From NCBI RefSeq assembly GCF_030867145.1, contig NC_134433.1, positions 11,793,216 through 11,857,215 on the forward strand: 64,000 nucleotides of DNA. The letters run 5' to 3'. Source of the DNA: Opisthocomus hoazin (taxonomy: Eukaryota > Chordata > Aves > Opisthocomiformes > Opisthocomidae). Shown here one piece after another: positions 21,601-32,700 of this stretch (positions are counted from its first letter, which is position 1; each line of letters opens with the position of its first letter). The position numbers and the translations under genes were made by a program. The notes under the pieces were generated by a model. The model saw only the letters and a list, made by a program, of their open reading frames with translations. It made no database searches and was not told the DNA's origin.

Positions 21601-24600
21601 ACCATACTACTTATGGAAATAAGATTTAAATTAAACTACTAGAAGACAAAGGTAGAGCCAGCTAAAGAACCTTTGGGAGCGTATGAAAACGTCTGGCTGT
21701 CAAACTGAGGGATGTCCTGATATAATTCTGCAGGCATGTGCTAGCAGTCCAGTGCCACAAATTATTTTTCAGTAATGACTTATATGATGGAACAGACAAT
21801 AAATTTATTAAATCTACAGACAATAAACAAATTGGAAAAGGCTTCAAATGCCTGGAAATACTAGTTTAGCATTCAAAGATCACAATGACCTGTAAAAGCG
21901 TTTCTAGAAAACAAGGATGCAACTCAACATGGGAAACAGGAAGAAATAACCAAATACCATAAATGCAAGATGTGGAAACGACTGCAGAAGTTCTAAAGTC
22001 ACTCATACACCTTATTGTAGTCAATATTTTTATACTGTTACTGAGCAAAAAAAGCAAACAACTGGAAACTATAGGTAGCAATGTCATACATAAGACGTGT
22101 AATATATAATCCGTCCACTCAGGACTGGTAAGTCTTCAGGTACTGTAATGTATTCAGTTTTGGATACCAGCCTGCAACAAGTGGGCTATATGAAGAAAGT
22201 TTAGAGGAAGGCAGTAAGAATGATCAGATCTCTGGAAAACTTGTTTGGAAAAGGAAATTCAAGAAATTATATTAATTTGTTCTAGAATAAGTCATCAAAT
22301 ACATAAAAGCTGCTGCAGAAGGGAAGACAGTATACTGTTTTATATTCCGATGGTGCTAAAGGGCTTAAATTGCAGCAAAGGAGATTTAGGCTAAGCAGCA
22401 GGAAAATGTTCCAACTGTAAAGATAGTTAACCACTTGAAAAAAATGATCTGGGGAGATTTTGGAAACATCATGGCTAGACATTTTTAACAACAAGTTTGA
22501 AAAACAGCTATCAGTAATCATTTATGTAAAGCAGATCCTGCCCTAGGACAGCAAATCACACTAGTCTTTTCAAGACAGATTCCAACCTACTCTTCAGTGT
22601 TGGAAGAGGCAGTTTGAAGTAGCCAAGATATGAAATAGGGAGGACATGAAGAAGAATGGAGGTTGCAAAACCCACAAGAAAGCTAGGCCATAACACATGA
22701 AGAAGCAAGACAGGAAGAACAGCTGAATAATAACAATGCCCACACTACAGCACAGAATGACAGGAAAGATGCTGGTATTTTTCAGTGACTCAGAAGGCTG
22801 AAAGGTATGAAAAGTTTCAGATGATTGATCAAGATCTCAGACAATGTGATGAAATTATATTAAATCACTAGAATATCTGCAAAGACATACGAAGGTATTT
22901 TAGAAGTGAGTTAAAAAATCTTTGCTTGAATTAAAAAAAAAAGCCTCGAATATTGATCAGAATATTGATCTGGCCTGAACAGAGAAATAATTATTTTCTA
23001 TCAATAAAGTACTGTAAATGTAGTATCTTCTTTCAAATTCTTCAGAAGGGAAAGCACATCTATTTTTATTTAACCTACCAAATTATTGGGTCTATGAGCA
23101 TTACCTCTTACATGCTTTTCTACAGAAAGCTGCTTGTATGAGAACTCCTATAAGAAAGAAAGGTAAAATTAGTATGAGAAATGTAGCTGGACTGTGATGT
23201 GGCCATTTCTTCTCCAGCCTACTATTCCAACAGACCTCTTTCCTCTGTTACAGGAATCTGGTCTGTCTTCATGGTTAGGTAGCAAACTGTCTCCTCTGCA
23301 GCAAATCCCTCACCCAGCTATCGCTCTCCTGTTGTGCCTCTTGATTGCCACTTTCACCGAGTGTGCCAGCAATGTGGCCACCACTACCCTCTTCCTTCCT
23401 ATTCTGGCTTCAATGGTAAGTTCCAGCGTTATAAAATACTCTTATAAGAACAGCTTTCAACTCTGTTCTGAGCATACATCTGCTCAATTATAAAAACTGA
23501 CTGACATAGTCAAGCACTAGTTCATGTATCCAATCAGGAATACAAGACTTAAAATATACATATATGTATGTGCATGCATATATATTCACACACACCGTGC
23601 TTAGCTCAACCTTTCTAAAATCGTTGCTCGTGAAAAGTAAAGGGATGAAATTCATTGGCATATTAGATTTTGCCTTCTGGCCTAAACAACCTCACGAGGT
23701 CACTGCCAGCTGTACTTGTTTTTCCCTATTAGTTCTGCATAGAGACAGCAGCAGTGGCAGCATTTTCTTCCCTGCAACATTCCATTACTGTATTTCACTC
23801 CGACCACTAGCCTTCCAGAAGTCTCTGAAGGTGATAGCATTAGTCAGGCTCTATGACCTAATTCAGACTTTTGCATTTCCACATGAGATTCTTGTTGCCG
23901 GGGTAGACATAGTGTTGCAGTGTTAAAAGCCGGTTCCAGGTAGAAACTGGAAGAAGCTCCAGCAATATCTTCTTGCACAGACTTCAGCTAAGCCCTAACT
24001 GATCCACTCGCTTTCAGAGTTTGGGCTACCCTGCTTCCCCTGATAATTCAATTTTGTTCTTAACCAGTTTGAAGCCACTCTACATTGTTTCCTAGCTTTA
24101 CAGTTGAATACAACCATTATTCTTAATTTACACTGCACGAGTGATTGCACTCCACAATCAGGAACGCAAGCACTGACCACAAAATCAGTTCTTGCATCTG
24201 CTGCATAAAGACATTGGCTACAAGTTTCTAAAGCAGAACCAAAATATGAGTGGCTGCAGTGTTTGTGGAACAACAAGGTTTCTGAGATGGACAAATACAA
24301 TCGGTCTTCCACCAAAAGATTTCCATGCATTTTTGTAGATTGAAACCATCATCTTTGCTCTCCCTTCTTGCACAGGCTGAAGCGATCTGCCTCAACCCAC
24401 TCTATGTCATGCTTCCCTGTACAATTTCTGCATCGCTGGCATTCATGCTTCCAGTGGCCACTCCTCCTAACGCCATTGTCTTCTCCTATGGACAGCTGAA
24501 GGTTATAGATATGGTGAGCAAAAGAGCATTTTTTTCAGAATTTTCATGACTAGTTTTGTTCTTTCCTTTTTCTAATATTGGTTATTCTTGAAAGAATGTT

Positions 24601-25416
24601 AGAAGACTCACTGTACTCAGCTAAAGTCAAATGGAAAGAAGAACATATGTGTGTGAATTAATAAAGGGTCACAGTGACTCTAATATGTACACAGAGCCTT
24701 ATAAAGATGCTGTTGAGCTTTTGAAAAACACCCAAGGCCTCTTGGAGATGTTCCAACAGGAGCTTGCTGTCAATGAGAAATGGTAATGTCTAACTGTTCA
24801 AAAAGCCCAAATGTAGATCAGAGGGATGTCAGAGTGTCCTATCACCCGCACAGCCCTTCTGCAGGGACTAGGGGAAAGCCTACCACATCTCACTTGGCTA
24901 CCCTGATGCCCTTTCTCAATATGTTCAGGAAAAATGGATAAGGATGCCATATCTCTTGATAACTTTTCTAGTTTCTGATTCATCCAAGAAGAAATCCGAA
25001 GTAACGTTAGAGACAGATGCAAATTCAGAAGAGCAGGTCCTACATAAGTGGATTAAAAGGATTTTATGACTTCTAGTTTAAGACTTTCATCCAATAGGAA
25101 CTCATTTTCCCCTAACACAATTTATATTTGTGAAGAAAACCAGCTTAAATGTAATTTGCTGGAGTTCTGATGGAGCTGTGAAAAAAGGCCAAAGAGAAAA
25201 TCTAGCCATATAAACAATCCTAATCAGCAGTAAAGGAAAAAAGTACTCAGCTCAACTAATAAATCTTCTCTTTTATAATTCTAGGCCAAAGCTGGGTTTG
25301 TACTCAACATCCTAGGAGTTCTGACGATAACTCTAGCCATCAACACCTGGGCTTCATCTTTGTTCCAACTGCAAACTTTCCCATCTTGGGCAAATAAGAC
25401 AGGTACATGCCTGTAA
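12567..25416 (+). CDS. SLC13A2: SLC13A2, sodium/dicarboxylate cotransporter NaDC1 (complete, 12 exons, 590 aa)
   Basis: SLC13A2 (NaDC1) couples Na+ entry to uptake of succinate, citrate and other Krebs-cycle acids at the apical membrane of kidney and intestine. Coding pieces: 12567-12668, 15830-15958, 16283-16419, 17508-17734, 18645-18825, 19052-19174, 20104-20325, 20428-20525, 21113-21234, 23254-23415, 24376-24513 and 25285-25416. They sum to 1773 bases, giving 590 aa (human 592), with compatible phases throughout. Features seen: [19 protein letters not shown] at 140-142 and SNV at 486-488, the paired Na+/substrate motifs of the DASS family; [41 protein letters not shown]. The poorly conserved loop at about residues 160-225 is cytosolic in the family. 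Paralogues SLC13A3 and SLC13A5 are possible alternatives, but FPSWANKT near the C-terminus and the gene order favour SLC13A2. Confidence 0.95.
12669..15829 (+). other. SLC13A2: SLC13A2 intron 1
   Basis: 3.2 kb and the largest intron of the gene. It holds pyrimidine-rich stretches (13.4-13.7 and 14.6-15.0 kb) that I could not assign to a repeat family. No exon-like segment was seen. Confidence 0.8.
15830..15958 (+). CDS. SLC13A2: SLC13A2 exon 2
   Basis: The acceptor is cttctgtcag and the donor is GTAAGA at 15959. It encodes residues 35-77, including [20 protein letters not shown], one of the best conserved family segments. Phase 0 at both ends. Confidence 0.95.
16283..16419 (+). CDS. SLC13A2: SLC13A2 exon 3
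   Basis: The acceptor is actttacag and the donor GTGAGT is at 16420. It encodes [20 protein letters not shown] then [18 protein letters not shown] and the start of ITGVRPAL, ending inside a Leu codon (CT+A). Residues 78-122. Confidence 0.95.
16420..17507 (+). other. SLC13A2: SLC13A2 intron 3
   Basis: 1.1 kb, AT-rich, with a 14-base A run at about 17325. Nothing else was recognised. Confidence 0.8.
17508..17734 (+). CDS. SLC13A2: SLC13A2 exon 4, first SNT motif
   Basis: The acceptor is tcacttcag and the donor GTGAGC is at 17735. It contains [18 protein letters not shown]. The SNT at residues 140-142 forms half of the Na+/substrate site in this family. The rest is a variable charged loop ([20 protein letters not shown]), with FELQE shared with human. 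Confidence 0.95.
17735..18644 (+). other. SLC13A2: SLC13A2 intron 4
   Basis: About 0.9 kb. The last 110 bases form an unusually long in-frame open stretch with alternative acceptors, described under exon 5. Confidence 0.75.
18645..18825 (+). CDS. SLC13A2: SLC13A2 exon 5 (5' boundary uncertain)
   Basis: Clear coding from [20 protein letters not shown] to [20 protein letters not shown]. The donor is GTAAGT at 18826. The start is ambiguous: acceptors ending at 18644 (cctag), 18665 (gacag) and 18536 (tttcag) all join exon 4 in frame. The 18645 start is preferred because it gives 590 aa, close to human, and has the best pyrimidine tract. Starting at 18666 would give 583 aa. Confidence 0.85.
19052..19174 (+). 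CDS. SLC13A2: SLC13A2 exon 6
   Basis: The acceptor is gcattttacag and the donor is GTAAGT at 19175. It encodes [20 protein letters not shown] then [20 protein letters not shown]. Phase 2 in and 2 out. Residues 260-299 plus split codons. Confidence 0.95.
19175..20103 (+). other. SLC13A2: SLC13A2 intron 6
   Basis: 0.93 kb with consensus ends. No repeat was recognised. Confidence 0.8.
20104..20325 (+). CDS. SLC13A2: SLC13A2 exon 7
   Basis: The acceptor is tctatttttag and the donor is GTATCA at 20326. It encodes an amphipathic loop ([20 protein letters not shown]) and then a membrane segment ending [16 protein letters not shown], a conserved NaDC stretch. Residues 301-373. Confidence 0.94.
20428..20525 (+). 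CDS. SLC13A2: SLC13A2 exon 8
   Basis: The acceptor is ctattgcag and the donor is GTAAGT at 20526. It encodes [20 protein letters not shown] then [12 protein letters not shown]. Phase fits both neighbours (AG+C and G+GC). Confidence 0.93.
20526..21112 (+). other. SLC13A2: SLC13A2 intron 8
   Basis: 0.59 kb. Its last part (about 20935-21060) looks like an antisense LINE fragment that ends just before the exon 9 acceptor. Confidence 0.75.
20935..21060 (-). repeat. CR1/L3-like LINE fragment, antisense
   Basis: The text around ggagataattccacagtcta and gtgtttcctgatgtttagac resembles, from memory, the antisense 3' region of ancient amniote CR1/L3 LINEs. It is short and decayed. Confidence 0.5.
21113..21234 (+). 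CDS. SLC13A2: SLC13A2 exon 9
   Basis: The acceptor is tttggattttag and the donor is GTAACA at 21235. It encodes [20 protein letters not shown] then [10 protein letters not shown], a signature segment of SLC13 carboxylate transporters. Residues 408-447. Confidence 0.96.
21235..23253 (+). other. SLC13A2: SLC13A2 intron 9
   Basis: 2.0 kb. The middle is the CR1/L3 remnant. The flanks hold nothing recognisable. Confidence 0.8.
21740..22610 (+). repeat. Decayed CR1/L3 LINE 3' half in SLC13A2 intron 9
   Basis: On the + strand at 21763-21840 a broken frame reads [20 protein letters not shown], matching the CR1 reverse transcriptase region before the F-A-D-D active site (NIFINDLxxG...KFADD), with the catalytic residues lost. 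Further on come a match to the CR1 3' coding stretch (22140-22260) and a 3' tail (about 22540-22605) like the ttggactagatgacctcctgagg consensus. Many stops and indels show great age. Confidence 0.75.
23254..23415 (+). CDS. SLC13A2: SLC13A2 exon 10, second SN motif
   Basis: The acceptor is tctgttacag and the donor is GTAAGT at 23416. The exon is 54 codons, phase 0 at both ends. It contains [20 protein letters not shown]. The SNV at 486-488 is the second half of the paired Na+/substrate motif. Confidence 0.96.
23416..24375 (+). other. SLC13A2: SLC13A2 intron 10
   Basis: 0.96 kb, with a short alternating tatatgtatgtgcatgcata stretch near 23565. No exon-like segment. Confidence 0.8.
24376..24513 (+). 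CDS. SLC13A2: SLC13A2 exon 11
   Basis: The acceptor is cttgcacag and the donor is GTGAGC at 24514. It encodes [20 protein letters not shown] then [30 protein letters not shown] is a strongly conserved SLC13 motif. Residues 502-547. Confidence 0.96.
24514..25284 (+). other. SLC13A2: SLC13A2 intron 11
   Basis: 0.77 kb. I see nothing in it that I can name. Confidence 0.8.
25285..25416 (+). CDS. SLC13A2: SLC13A2 last coding exon and stop
   Basis: The acceptor is ttataattctag. It encodes the last membrane helix ([20 protein letters not shown]), then [12 protein letters not shown] and TAA at 25414-25416. NKT is a glycosylation sequon close to the C-terminus, as in mammalian NaDC1. A GTACAT after GACAG inside the exon could be a weak donor, but reading through gives a sensible end. 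Confidence 0.93.
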   Translation, partial: AKAGFVLNILGVLTITLAINTWASSLFQLQTFPSWANKTGTCL

Positions 25417-26195
25417 TATGGTGAGACAAGGGAACCAGCAACTGTTTCTGTTAAGACTGCAATGAGAGCAAGACTATCATCTACACAAGTTTTGCCAAAG
25501 CAGTGGTTAAGAGACAGGCCTGTTCTGTGGAAAAGGACAAGCCACCTACAAGCAAAATCATTCAGTTGATAACAGCAATAAAATTGCCTAACAGTGCTGT
25601 TTCACAGGCAATTTTGTTCACCCCAGCAGTAACACGAGGTAATCGTTGGCTTTTCAACTGTTCCAGGTACCATAACGTTTTCTGTTTCAGCAGGCATAGA
25701 TTTTCACCAAGTACTAGTTACATCGCTTTTCAAGCTCCACCTGTGAAGTCTGAAATCTGCAGTGAGAAAGAAGAGAGGGGTGTATGTAAAAGGAAGGAGA
25801 GAGACTATGTACCTGATTTCATACATATATCTGTATACTGTCACAACTAATGTGAATATTTACCTGTATATGATTATACAGGCCTCTGTGTATATGTTCG
25901 AAATGTACACGATTGTTATATACTCTATGGGCGTTCACAGCAAAGCACGTGTTGTATGATTACAGACAAATCACATACTGTCAGCCTGTTCCATTACTTT
26001 GAAACATATTTATTTGCGGTCCACTTGTTATGAATGTAAGACCATTTTTTCCTAGAATATCTGTCCCATTGTTATTTATGTAAGATTACAACCTGCAAGG
26101 TCATAATAAGAATAGCAATATTCTCTTGAGAAGAGGAGAATCCGTGTATCCTAAAATACATATGATTATATTAAAGATTTTTTTTTTGTACCCCC
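25417..26195 (+). other. SLC13A2: SLC13A2 3' UTR
   Basis: Follows the stop codon. AATAAA at 25577-25582 would give a 180-base UTR and ATTAAA at 26170-26175 a 0.78 kb UTR. The distal signal is followed by T-rich and tgtgtt sequence, typical of a working cleavage site. Confidence 0.55.
26170..26175 (+). terminator. Candidate poly(A) signal of SLC13A2
   Basis: ATTAAA is followed by a T run and ccccctgtgttacgg, a plausible GU-rich downstream element. It ends the likely 3' UTR. Confidence 0.55.
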
Positions 26196-28423
26196 TGTGT
26201 TACGGAGATTTTTCCTGTTATATGTCACTGCTCCTACTTCTGTCTTCCATGTACCAACTGCTTGTCTCTGTGCTTCCTTAAAATATGTTGAAATAATCAG
26301 AGAAGATAGCATAATTGATTTTCTCTTATCGTTAAAGTAATAATTACTTTATCATTAAGAGCCCAGTTTTCTCAATTGACTCAAAAGAGTCCCAATTTTG
26401 GACTCTCAAAACCAAGATCTTCTTTTTCAAGAGCCTTTAGTACTGTCAAATATTTAATCCTTACTCTGCTCGAACTGACTTTCAGTAGCACACAGACTCC
26501 TAATGACCAAACTGACAAAGATACTGGAATATCCAAAGTCATTTTGACAAACCAAGCACTTAGTACCATAAATGATGTTGGGTTCAGACAGATCAGTTAT
26601 ACAACACTTGCCCCTGAACTTTGTGCTAAATGCTTTGTTCCGTTGTTGCCCACCTAAGTTTTGCACAGTCTATCACATTTCTGAAATCCCACGTGAACCA
26701 TACTGGTTCAATGAGAGTGAATGGGAGTGAATTTCACTCTAAAATATTATGCATGCTCTTCAACATCTTTTTTCTTTCTTTCTGTATCCTTATTGTTAGG
26801 AGACCAGGGCAAAGTGCATTGCATGTTTGATTTAAAAATGTTGTAATTCACTGACCTGCAGTAGTTTACTTCCAGTTTCAACTGTCAAGACAATTCTGGT
26901 ATCTGCTGATCACTGATTGCCTTTGCACTGATAGCTTCATTGGCCTGACAAGCACAGTTGCTCTGGAAAATCACTGTCTCAGAAAGAACAGTCTGGTATT
27001 AACCCTTCAGTGGCTTTGAAAGATAGTGTTCTGATTTGAAATGTGATAAGGATCTAATAGAATATTCACAGCACAAGAAGGAAGGACATCTATTCTCTTT
27101 TGCTAATGAGCTCCTGGGTAATTGATTTCAATCACATAATGACTTGGTCAGGTCACTGCTAAACTACTCACCTTCTTTCCTTTTGCATTTACCTCTATCA
27201 AATAACACCCAAATCTGTCTAAATATTTTCATTACCCCACTCACCCTGTGTCTGCATACCTAACAAAATTACAAACTCAAGCAGATGATTTGCTGCAAAC
27301 CTCTCCCTCCTTTGCTCTTTGTCTACAGAATCAGGGCAGTGTGCATTGCTTTTTTTTGGTTTCTGTTTTCTTTGAAATACATGCACATAGTTTACATGTC
27401 CTTCTAAACAACTGCTTAGCTAAGCAGGAAATGTTGAATTTTTATAACATTTCCCATCAGCCTCTCCTTCCAGCCCTTTAAAACTGTGTTATGATTCTTT
27501 GAAGTCTTTTCTATTAGTCTACATTATTCAGAGGCTGTGGTGTGCATAAGTACATGCAGGAGCACAGGTGCAATCTTTATGGCAATCTCAAGAAGGAAGA
27601 AGGGAAACATCAAGTAGCACAGAGTGTCATAGTGCCAGTGCAGTAATGCTAGGTGTTCCATCTTCACTAGCATGTATGAGTATATAAAGGTTAGAGACTT
27701 ACCAGAAAATGGCTGCAGTGAAAGTTACTCAAGGGGTATACAATTGCCCAGCTTCCAAGAGAAAACAGGTGAAAAGTTGTAGTCTGTAGACAGAGAAGAG
27801 AAGCTAACAATAACACCAGCACATAAAGAGAACAGAAAATTTCATTAATGGTTTCCACCTTGAAGTGATGGTAGTAGCAAGTACACACCAGGCAGTTTAT
27901 TGCCTTGGGTGTGTCTGAGCGCAGGACTAGGTGAGGTACAGCTAAATATAGTGTACTTGTGCAAAATCCAGTAACAGTATTAAAAATGTTCATAATTTTC
28001 TAAGCAAAGCAGGTAGAAAGTGTTTCTAAGCCCCATTATTACACAGATCACCTTTGAAGGGTGGTTCCCCATTATGTTTCCAGATATTGCCCTCAAGGAG
28101 TGGCTCAATTTCCCATTGTGTGATCAAATTTCACAATCTTCTGTGAAACTGCCAGCTCAGCACCTGCTGTAGTTAGGTGTGATTTCCAGTGCAGCTCTTC
28201 ATTTCAGAGTTGACACTACATTTGTTTTACATAAGAGTTGTAAGTGATAAATTCCTTGATGAGAAGGGGATGTCTGCCTTCTTGCCTGCCTTGTCCAAAA
28301 AGCAAGTGCTCTACAAAACCACAAAATACAGGTTTCCCACAGTATATGCCAGTGAGTAAGTGGGTGACTCGCAGTCACCTCCTCCATTTTCCCTGGAGTT
28401 ATGGTGCTGTCTTGCCTTGCCCA

Positions 28424-28440
28424 GACACACACACACACAC
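28424..28440. repeat. (AC)n microsatellite
   Basis: About eight uninterrupted AC units. Short and probably only mildly polymorphic. Confidence 0.85.
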
Positions 28441-28891
28441 GCAAGTTCTACAGGCACATACATGTACACTGAAGAGAATACAAAAGACTTATGCTGGTAA
28501 ACATACACATTTCTACGACACATGACCACACTAGAAAACCAGATGAACTTTAAGTAGGCTAATACAACACTGAAAATAGCTTATATTTGAGAAAGGCACT
28601 TCGTCATGAACATCTTGACAGAAATTTGTAAAGTGACATGTAAGTGATGCAAAGGTCACTTCATTAAGCACTGAAATGATAAACAGACTTCACAGAACAC
28701 ATAACAACTTTAAAGCCAAAACAGGATAAAGCCAGCACGTCTTTTTAATCCTCAAGTTGGTTTGGAGAAACCAAAAATTTGCTTCCAGTCATTTAAAAGT
28801 TATTAAAATGAACTTCAAGGAAGCCTTGTTCTATAGCACCAAAACCTTGAAATGTATCTGGATCTTACAATTTAATTCCTAAGCTTTCATT

Positions 28892-28953
28892 AAAAAAAAA
28901 CAAAACAAAAAAAAAACAAAAAAACCCCACAACAAAACCACAAAACCAAAAAA
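28892..28953. repeat. A-rich tract with interspersed C
   Basis: Mixed (A)n, CAAAA and ACCCC units over about 60 bases. Similar tracts lie at 35085-35128 and 43219-43250. Confidence 0.8.
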
Positions 28954-29696
28954 CTGCTTTGAAGGAAGCCTTATCTAATAATAGGCATAATATAATCCTC
29001 AAAAATATGAAAAATATTTTCAGAAAACAAAATACACACCAACAGAAACATGAAGGTCCTGTGTTTTATCCAATTGTCATCAGCATGTATGTAAATAAGG
29101 ACCTTTCTCCAGAAGCTGTAAGAGCAGTTCCACTCTCATCCCTGGAGGTAATTCCTCCTTCAGATAACTACGGCATGTTGGTAGTAGTGTTCATCTTAGT
29201 CCAAAACCCCAACTCTCTCCATTCGGCATGTTTGTTCTAGGAATACAACTCTCTGCTCTCAATTAGCATGCTGGATTTAATGCTTGCAAAGGCAGAAACA
29301 GAGTTTAGAATTTCTGCAGTGATGAATAGCCAAATAAAGAACAGAAAACAGAAATACAAGGACTTAGGAAATACGTAACTTTAAATCATCAAGGCATTTC
29401 ACAACCCTCAATTTTTTTCCAACACGTAACCAATAAAACTATTTACAACTTGATTCACTGAACTTTATGATTTGAGTTAGTAATGACCAAGGTGCCAAAG
29501 TCTGGAAATAAAGTGGTTTGAATGCACTAATCACCTGGTGTCCAAAATAACAACTGTTTAATAGAACTTAATCACTACTGTCAATGCTGTTCATTTTCTC
29601 CTATTAAAGAAACATTTAGCATTATTTATCCCTTAATCATACTAACAGACTGAAACTGTCAAGTTGCTATTCAGGACGTGCAGCTGCTCTTGCAAT

Positions 29697-29710
29697 GTGC
29701 CATCTAGTGG
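29697..29710 (-). promoter_or_regulatory. Candidate CTCF binding site
   Basis: The - strand reads CCACTAGATGGCAC, which fits every position of the commonly quoted CTCF core CCASYAGRKGGCRS. It is preceded by TGCAG, also compatible with the extended motif. It lies in the gene desert, 4.3 kb after the SLC13A2 stop, so a boundary role is reasonable but unproven. Confidence 0.55.
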
Positions 29711-32700
29711 CTGCAGACACTGAACCGGCGCATGCCCAAAATTCCCAAATCCAGGCCAAGCACCTAGGCTGGTGGTGATCTTCCTCGGAAAACACCCTTG
29801 AATAGCTAAGGTGAAAGCAACCGAACAAGAAGAATGCTTTTCAAAGGCAGTGCATGACAGAACAGCTGCAAAATATGAAGTATATTAATCAACCCAGTTA
29901 AATAAAAAATTCATTTAAATTGTCAAAAAGTAAGAAGAAAAGGAACCACAAACTAACTTGAAAATAGACAAGGCACAGAACAGTTAATTCAAGAGTTCAA
30001 CCCTTATATATTGTTATGCGTGATGCAGATGCAACTGCTTCAAGGCTCAGACCTTGTATGCCTGAGTAAGGTATCTATCTTAAAGCATTAGTCGTGACTA
30101 TTTTAGATAGCACTGTACTTGAAATATTAACATTGAGTATGATCAACTGCTTCAAGTTTATGCTACTCAGCTGACTTCAGATTAGTACTAAGGTTCTCCT
30201 GCCAGCCTAGGAGCATTACAGGAATTTCCTCATTTCCTTCGATCCCTGTCTAGTCTACAAGAAGCAGAGCAATTTCAAGTTTTCCCAATACCTGCCACTG
30301 GGACCTAGGGCTTTCCATTCTTTGGAAGGGAACAGAAAGCCCTAGGACACCAAATTTCTTTAATCCTGCTGATTACAGAGCTTCTCATTTCTTTCTCTAA
30401 AGCAAAAGGGAAAGTGGTCAGAGGTCTCTGTGAAACTAATGTCCATATTGTTATGGAATTACACAATGTCAGAAGAGCAAGCTGTGTGCAAAAGCAGAAG
30501 AGGAATACAGTCTCCGTACAGTTAGCTGTTATGGCAGCAGTTTCCCTGGTTGCCTATCATGGGGATCTTAGACAGTGAGTAGTGGTTATTCTGGAGCAGT
30601 TGTAGCAACTGCAAAGGGAAAGTCACATTTCCCTCTTTGCTGTAGGACTATCCTGATGAGACTTGCCAGAAAATTCAAAAGGATCCTCTTTATTTTTAAG
30701 ACGTCTGTCACCTGAAGGGAGTTTGAATTTTCCTCCTTATTCTTACCTCTGGCAATATCATTCCTGCTACATGAAACATGCAATCATAAATCATTTGTCT
30801 GCACTGCAGATAACACGGTTGTACAATGCAAGCTTCCTCGCACGTGTGCTTTTTCTTTTCTCCTTACACCTAAGAAAGCGGTGTTGTGGTATCAAGCACT
30901 ACAACTGGTACTGAAGAAATAGTAGTCTCAGAAGGTACTACCTAGCCAATCTGAAACAATCTTGTTAAGTCCTTTAGTGTTACATCTTTATCCAGGGTAC
31001 ACAGCAAACAGTAACATCATCAGAATTTGTTCAGATGACTTTCAGGGACTGGACTGCTCAATGCAGCTTACAAGCTTAGGGACGAAGACAGAACAGTTTT
31101 TCCTCTAGTGGCGAAAGCCAATGGCCACAGCTAGAGCTACCGTCCTTCTGGATAGTCACAACAGAAGGATCAGTTAATAGCACAGAAAAAACAAACTTAA
31201 TTTTAATGCTCATACATTATCTCTTAATTTAAGATCCCCTGACAGTCGATAAAAAGCATGGTGTATGGACAAGAGAAAAATCAATCCCTGAAATATATTT
31301 AGAAAAAAATGAAGTATAGCTGCCGGAGGGGTGGGTTCTGTCTGCAGAAACAAAAGTCTTTCTCCACCGTGTGCACAGGGTGTGTGGAACTGCAGGACTT
31401 CATACTGTATGCTTCTATATTCTGGCAGAGATATTATAAGAAAAAATGTGTGCAGCTTATTAGCCTAGAAGAAAAATCTTTGGTCTGTTTACACTGTAAC
31501 CACACACCTGTATCTCAGACAATTGATGGGGAAAGGGGAGGGGACTGACATCTTTGGTTTCCTCTGCACCAGGTGCAGTCAAGTATGTAATATCTCTCTA
31601 GCCACTATTTTGAATCAGTGCCACTTTTGGCCTACTGTACCTGCTGAACAGCCCCTGCAGGGAATGACTCCAAAACATGCCCATGCTCTCTGCTCCAGCA
31701 AGATCAGTTCTTACCTGGAGCTCTGGCGGGTGCATACATAAGTCAGCCAAATCCCAAAACAATTCTAGCACAGCTCCAGTTCCTCCAAGTCACAGAAAGA
31801 CAAAAACATTAAATCTTGTACCAAACCATTATATCAATTTTTTTTCCTTACAGGACACACTACTTAATTTCCTGTTACTGCCTGTTTACATTCCATATTT
31901 AGAGGACATAAATGTGGCATTAAGGAAACTTGTCTTGTCACAACACAGCCATATCACAAAACATCAAGGCAGGGGACAGAGACACAACTGGACAAGAAGG
32001 CTGTCCCGTCTCCTTAGTTCCTCGAACTGAAGTGTAGTACAGTAAAATCCTGTGTCTGGTTCTCCTGAGTATGATTGTTTGATATTCCTGGGCAAACAGG
32101 AAAGCAGCAAAGTGGGTTATATATAAAAAGAATTTTTTTTTTTTACAAGAACAACTTTTTTTTTTTGTATCATGAGAATGACAGAAAAATATGCTTCATG
32201 TTTGTTAAGATAGTAATCACACAAATGAGAACAAAGTAGCTGCTATTGCAATATCGATTACATGAGACCACACATAGTGCTGGCCATGAAAACAGCAAAT
32301 TTATTTCCTAGCTCTATTCCCTTCAAATTAACTTCTCTTTAGTCGTAGTGTGACATGAAATCATTCAGTATTTTCTGAAGCAGAATAAGCAATGTGAAAC
32401 TATTTTAAGAAATGATGTTTTGCCACACAATACGTGACAAAGCAAAAGGCATGATGCGCTTTATCAACTGTTCTGTACAGATAGCACTGGGTGGAACTGG
32501 ACTGTGCTGCTCAAAAGGCACAGTATGGTATTGCATTAGCCCATACTGAAATGCACATAGTATTTCTACCATTTTTATTTCTTGAATCTGACTGCATGGA
32601 ATCCTACAAACCAGAGAGAGAAAAGTCTCTATGTTTAGGAACTTAGTTCATTGGGAGAGGAATATTGGTGTTCTTAGGTGGTGATTAACATGAACTCTAA

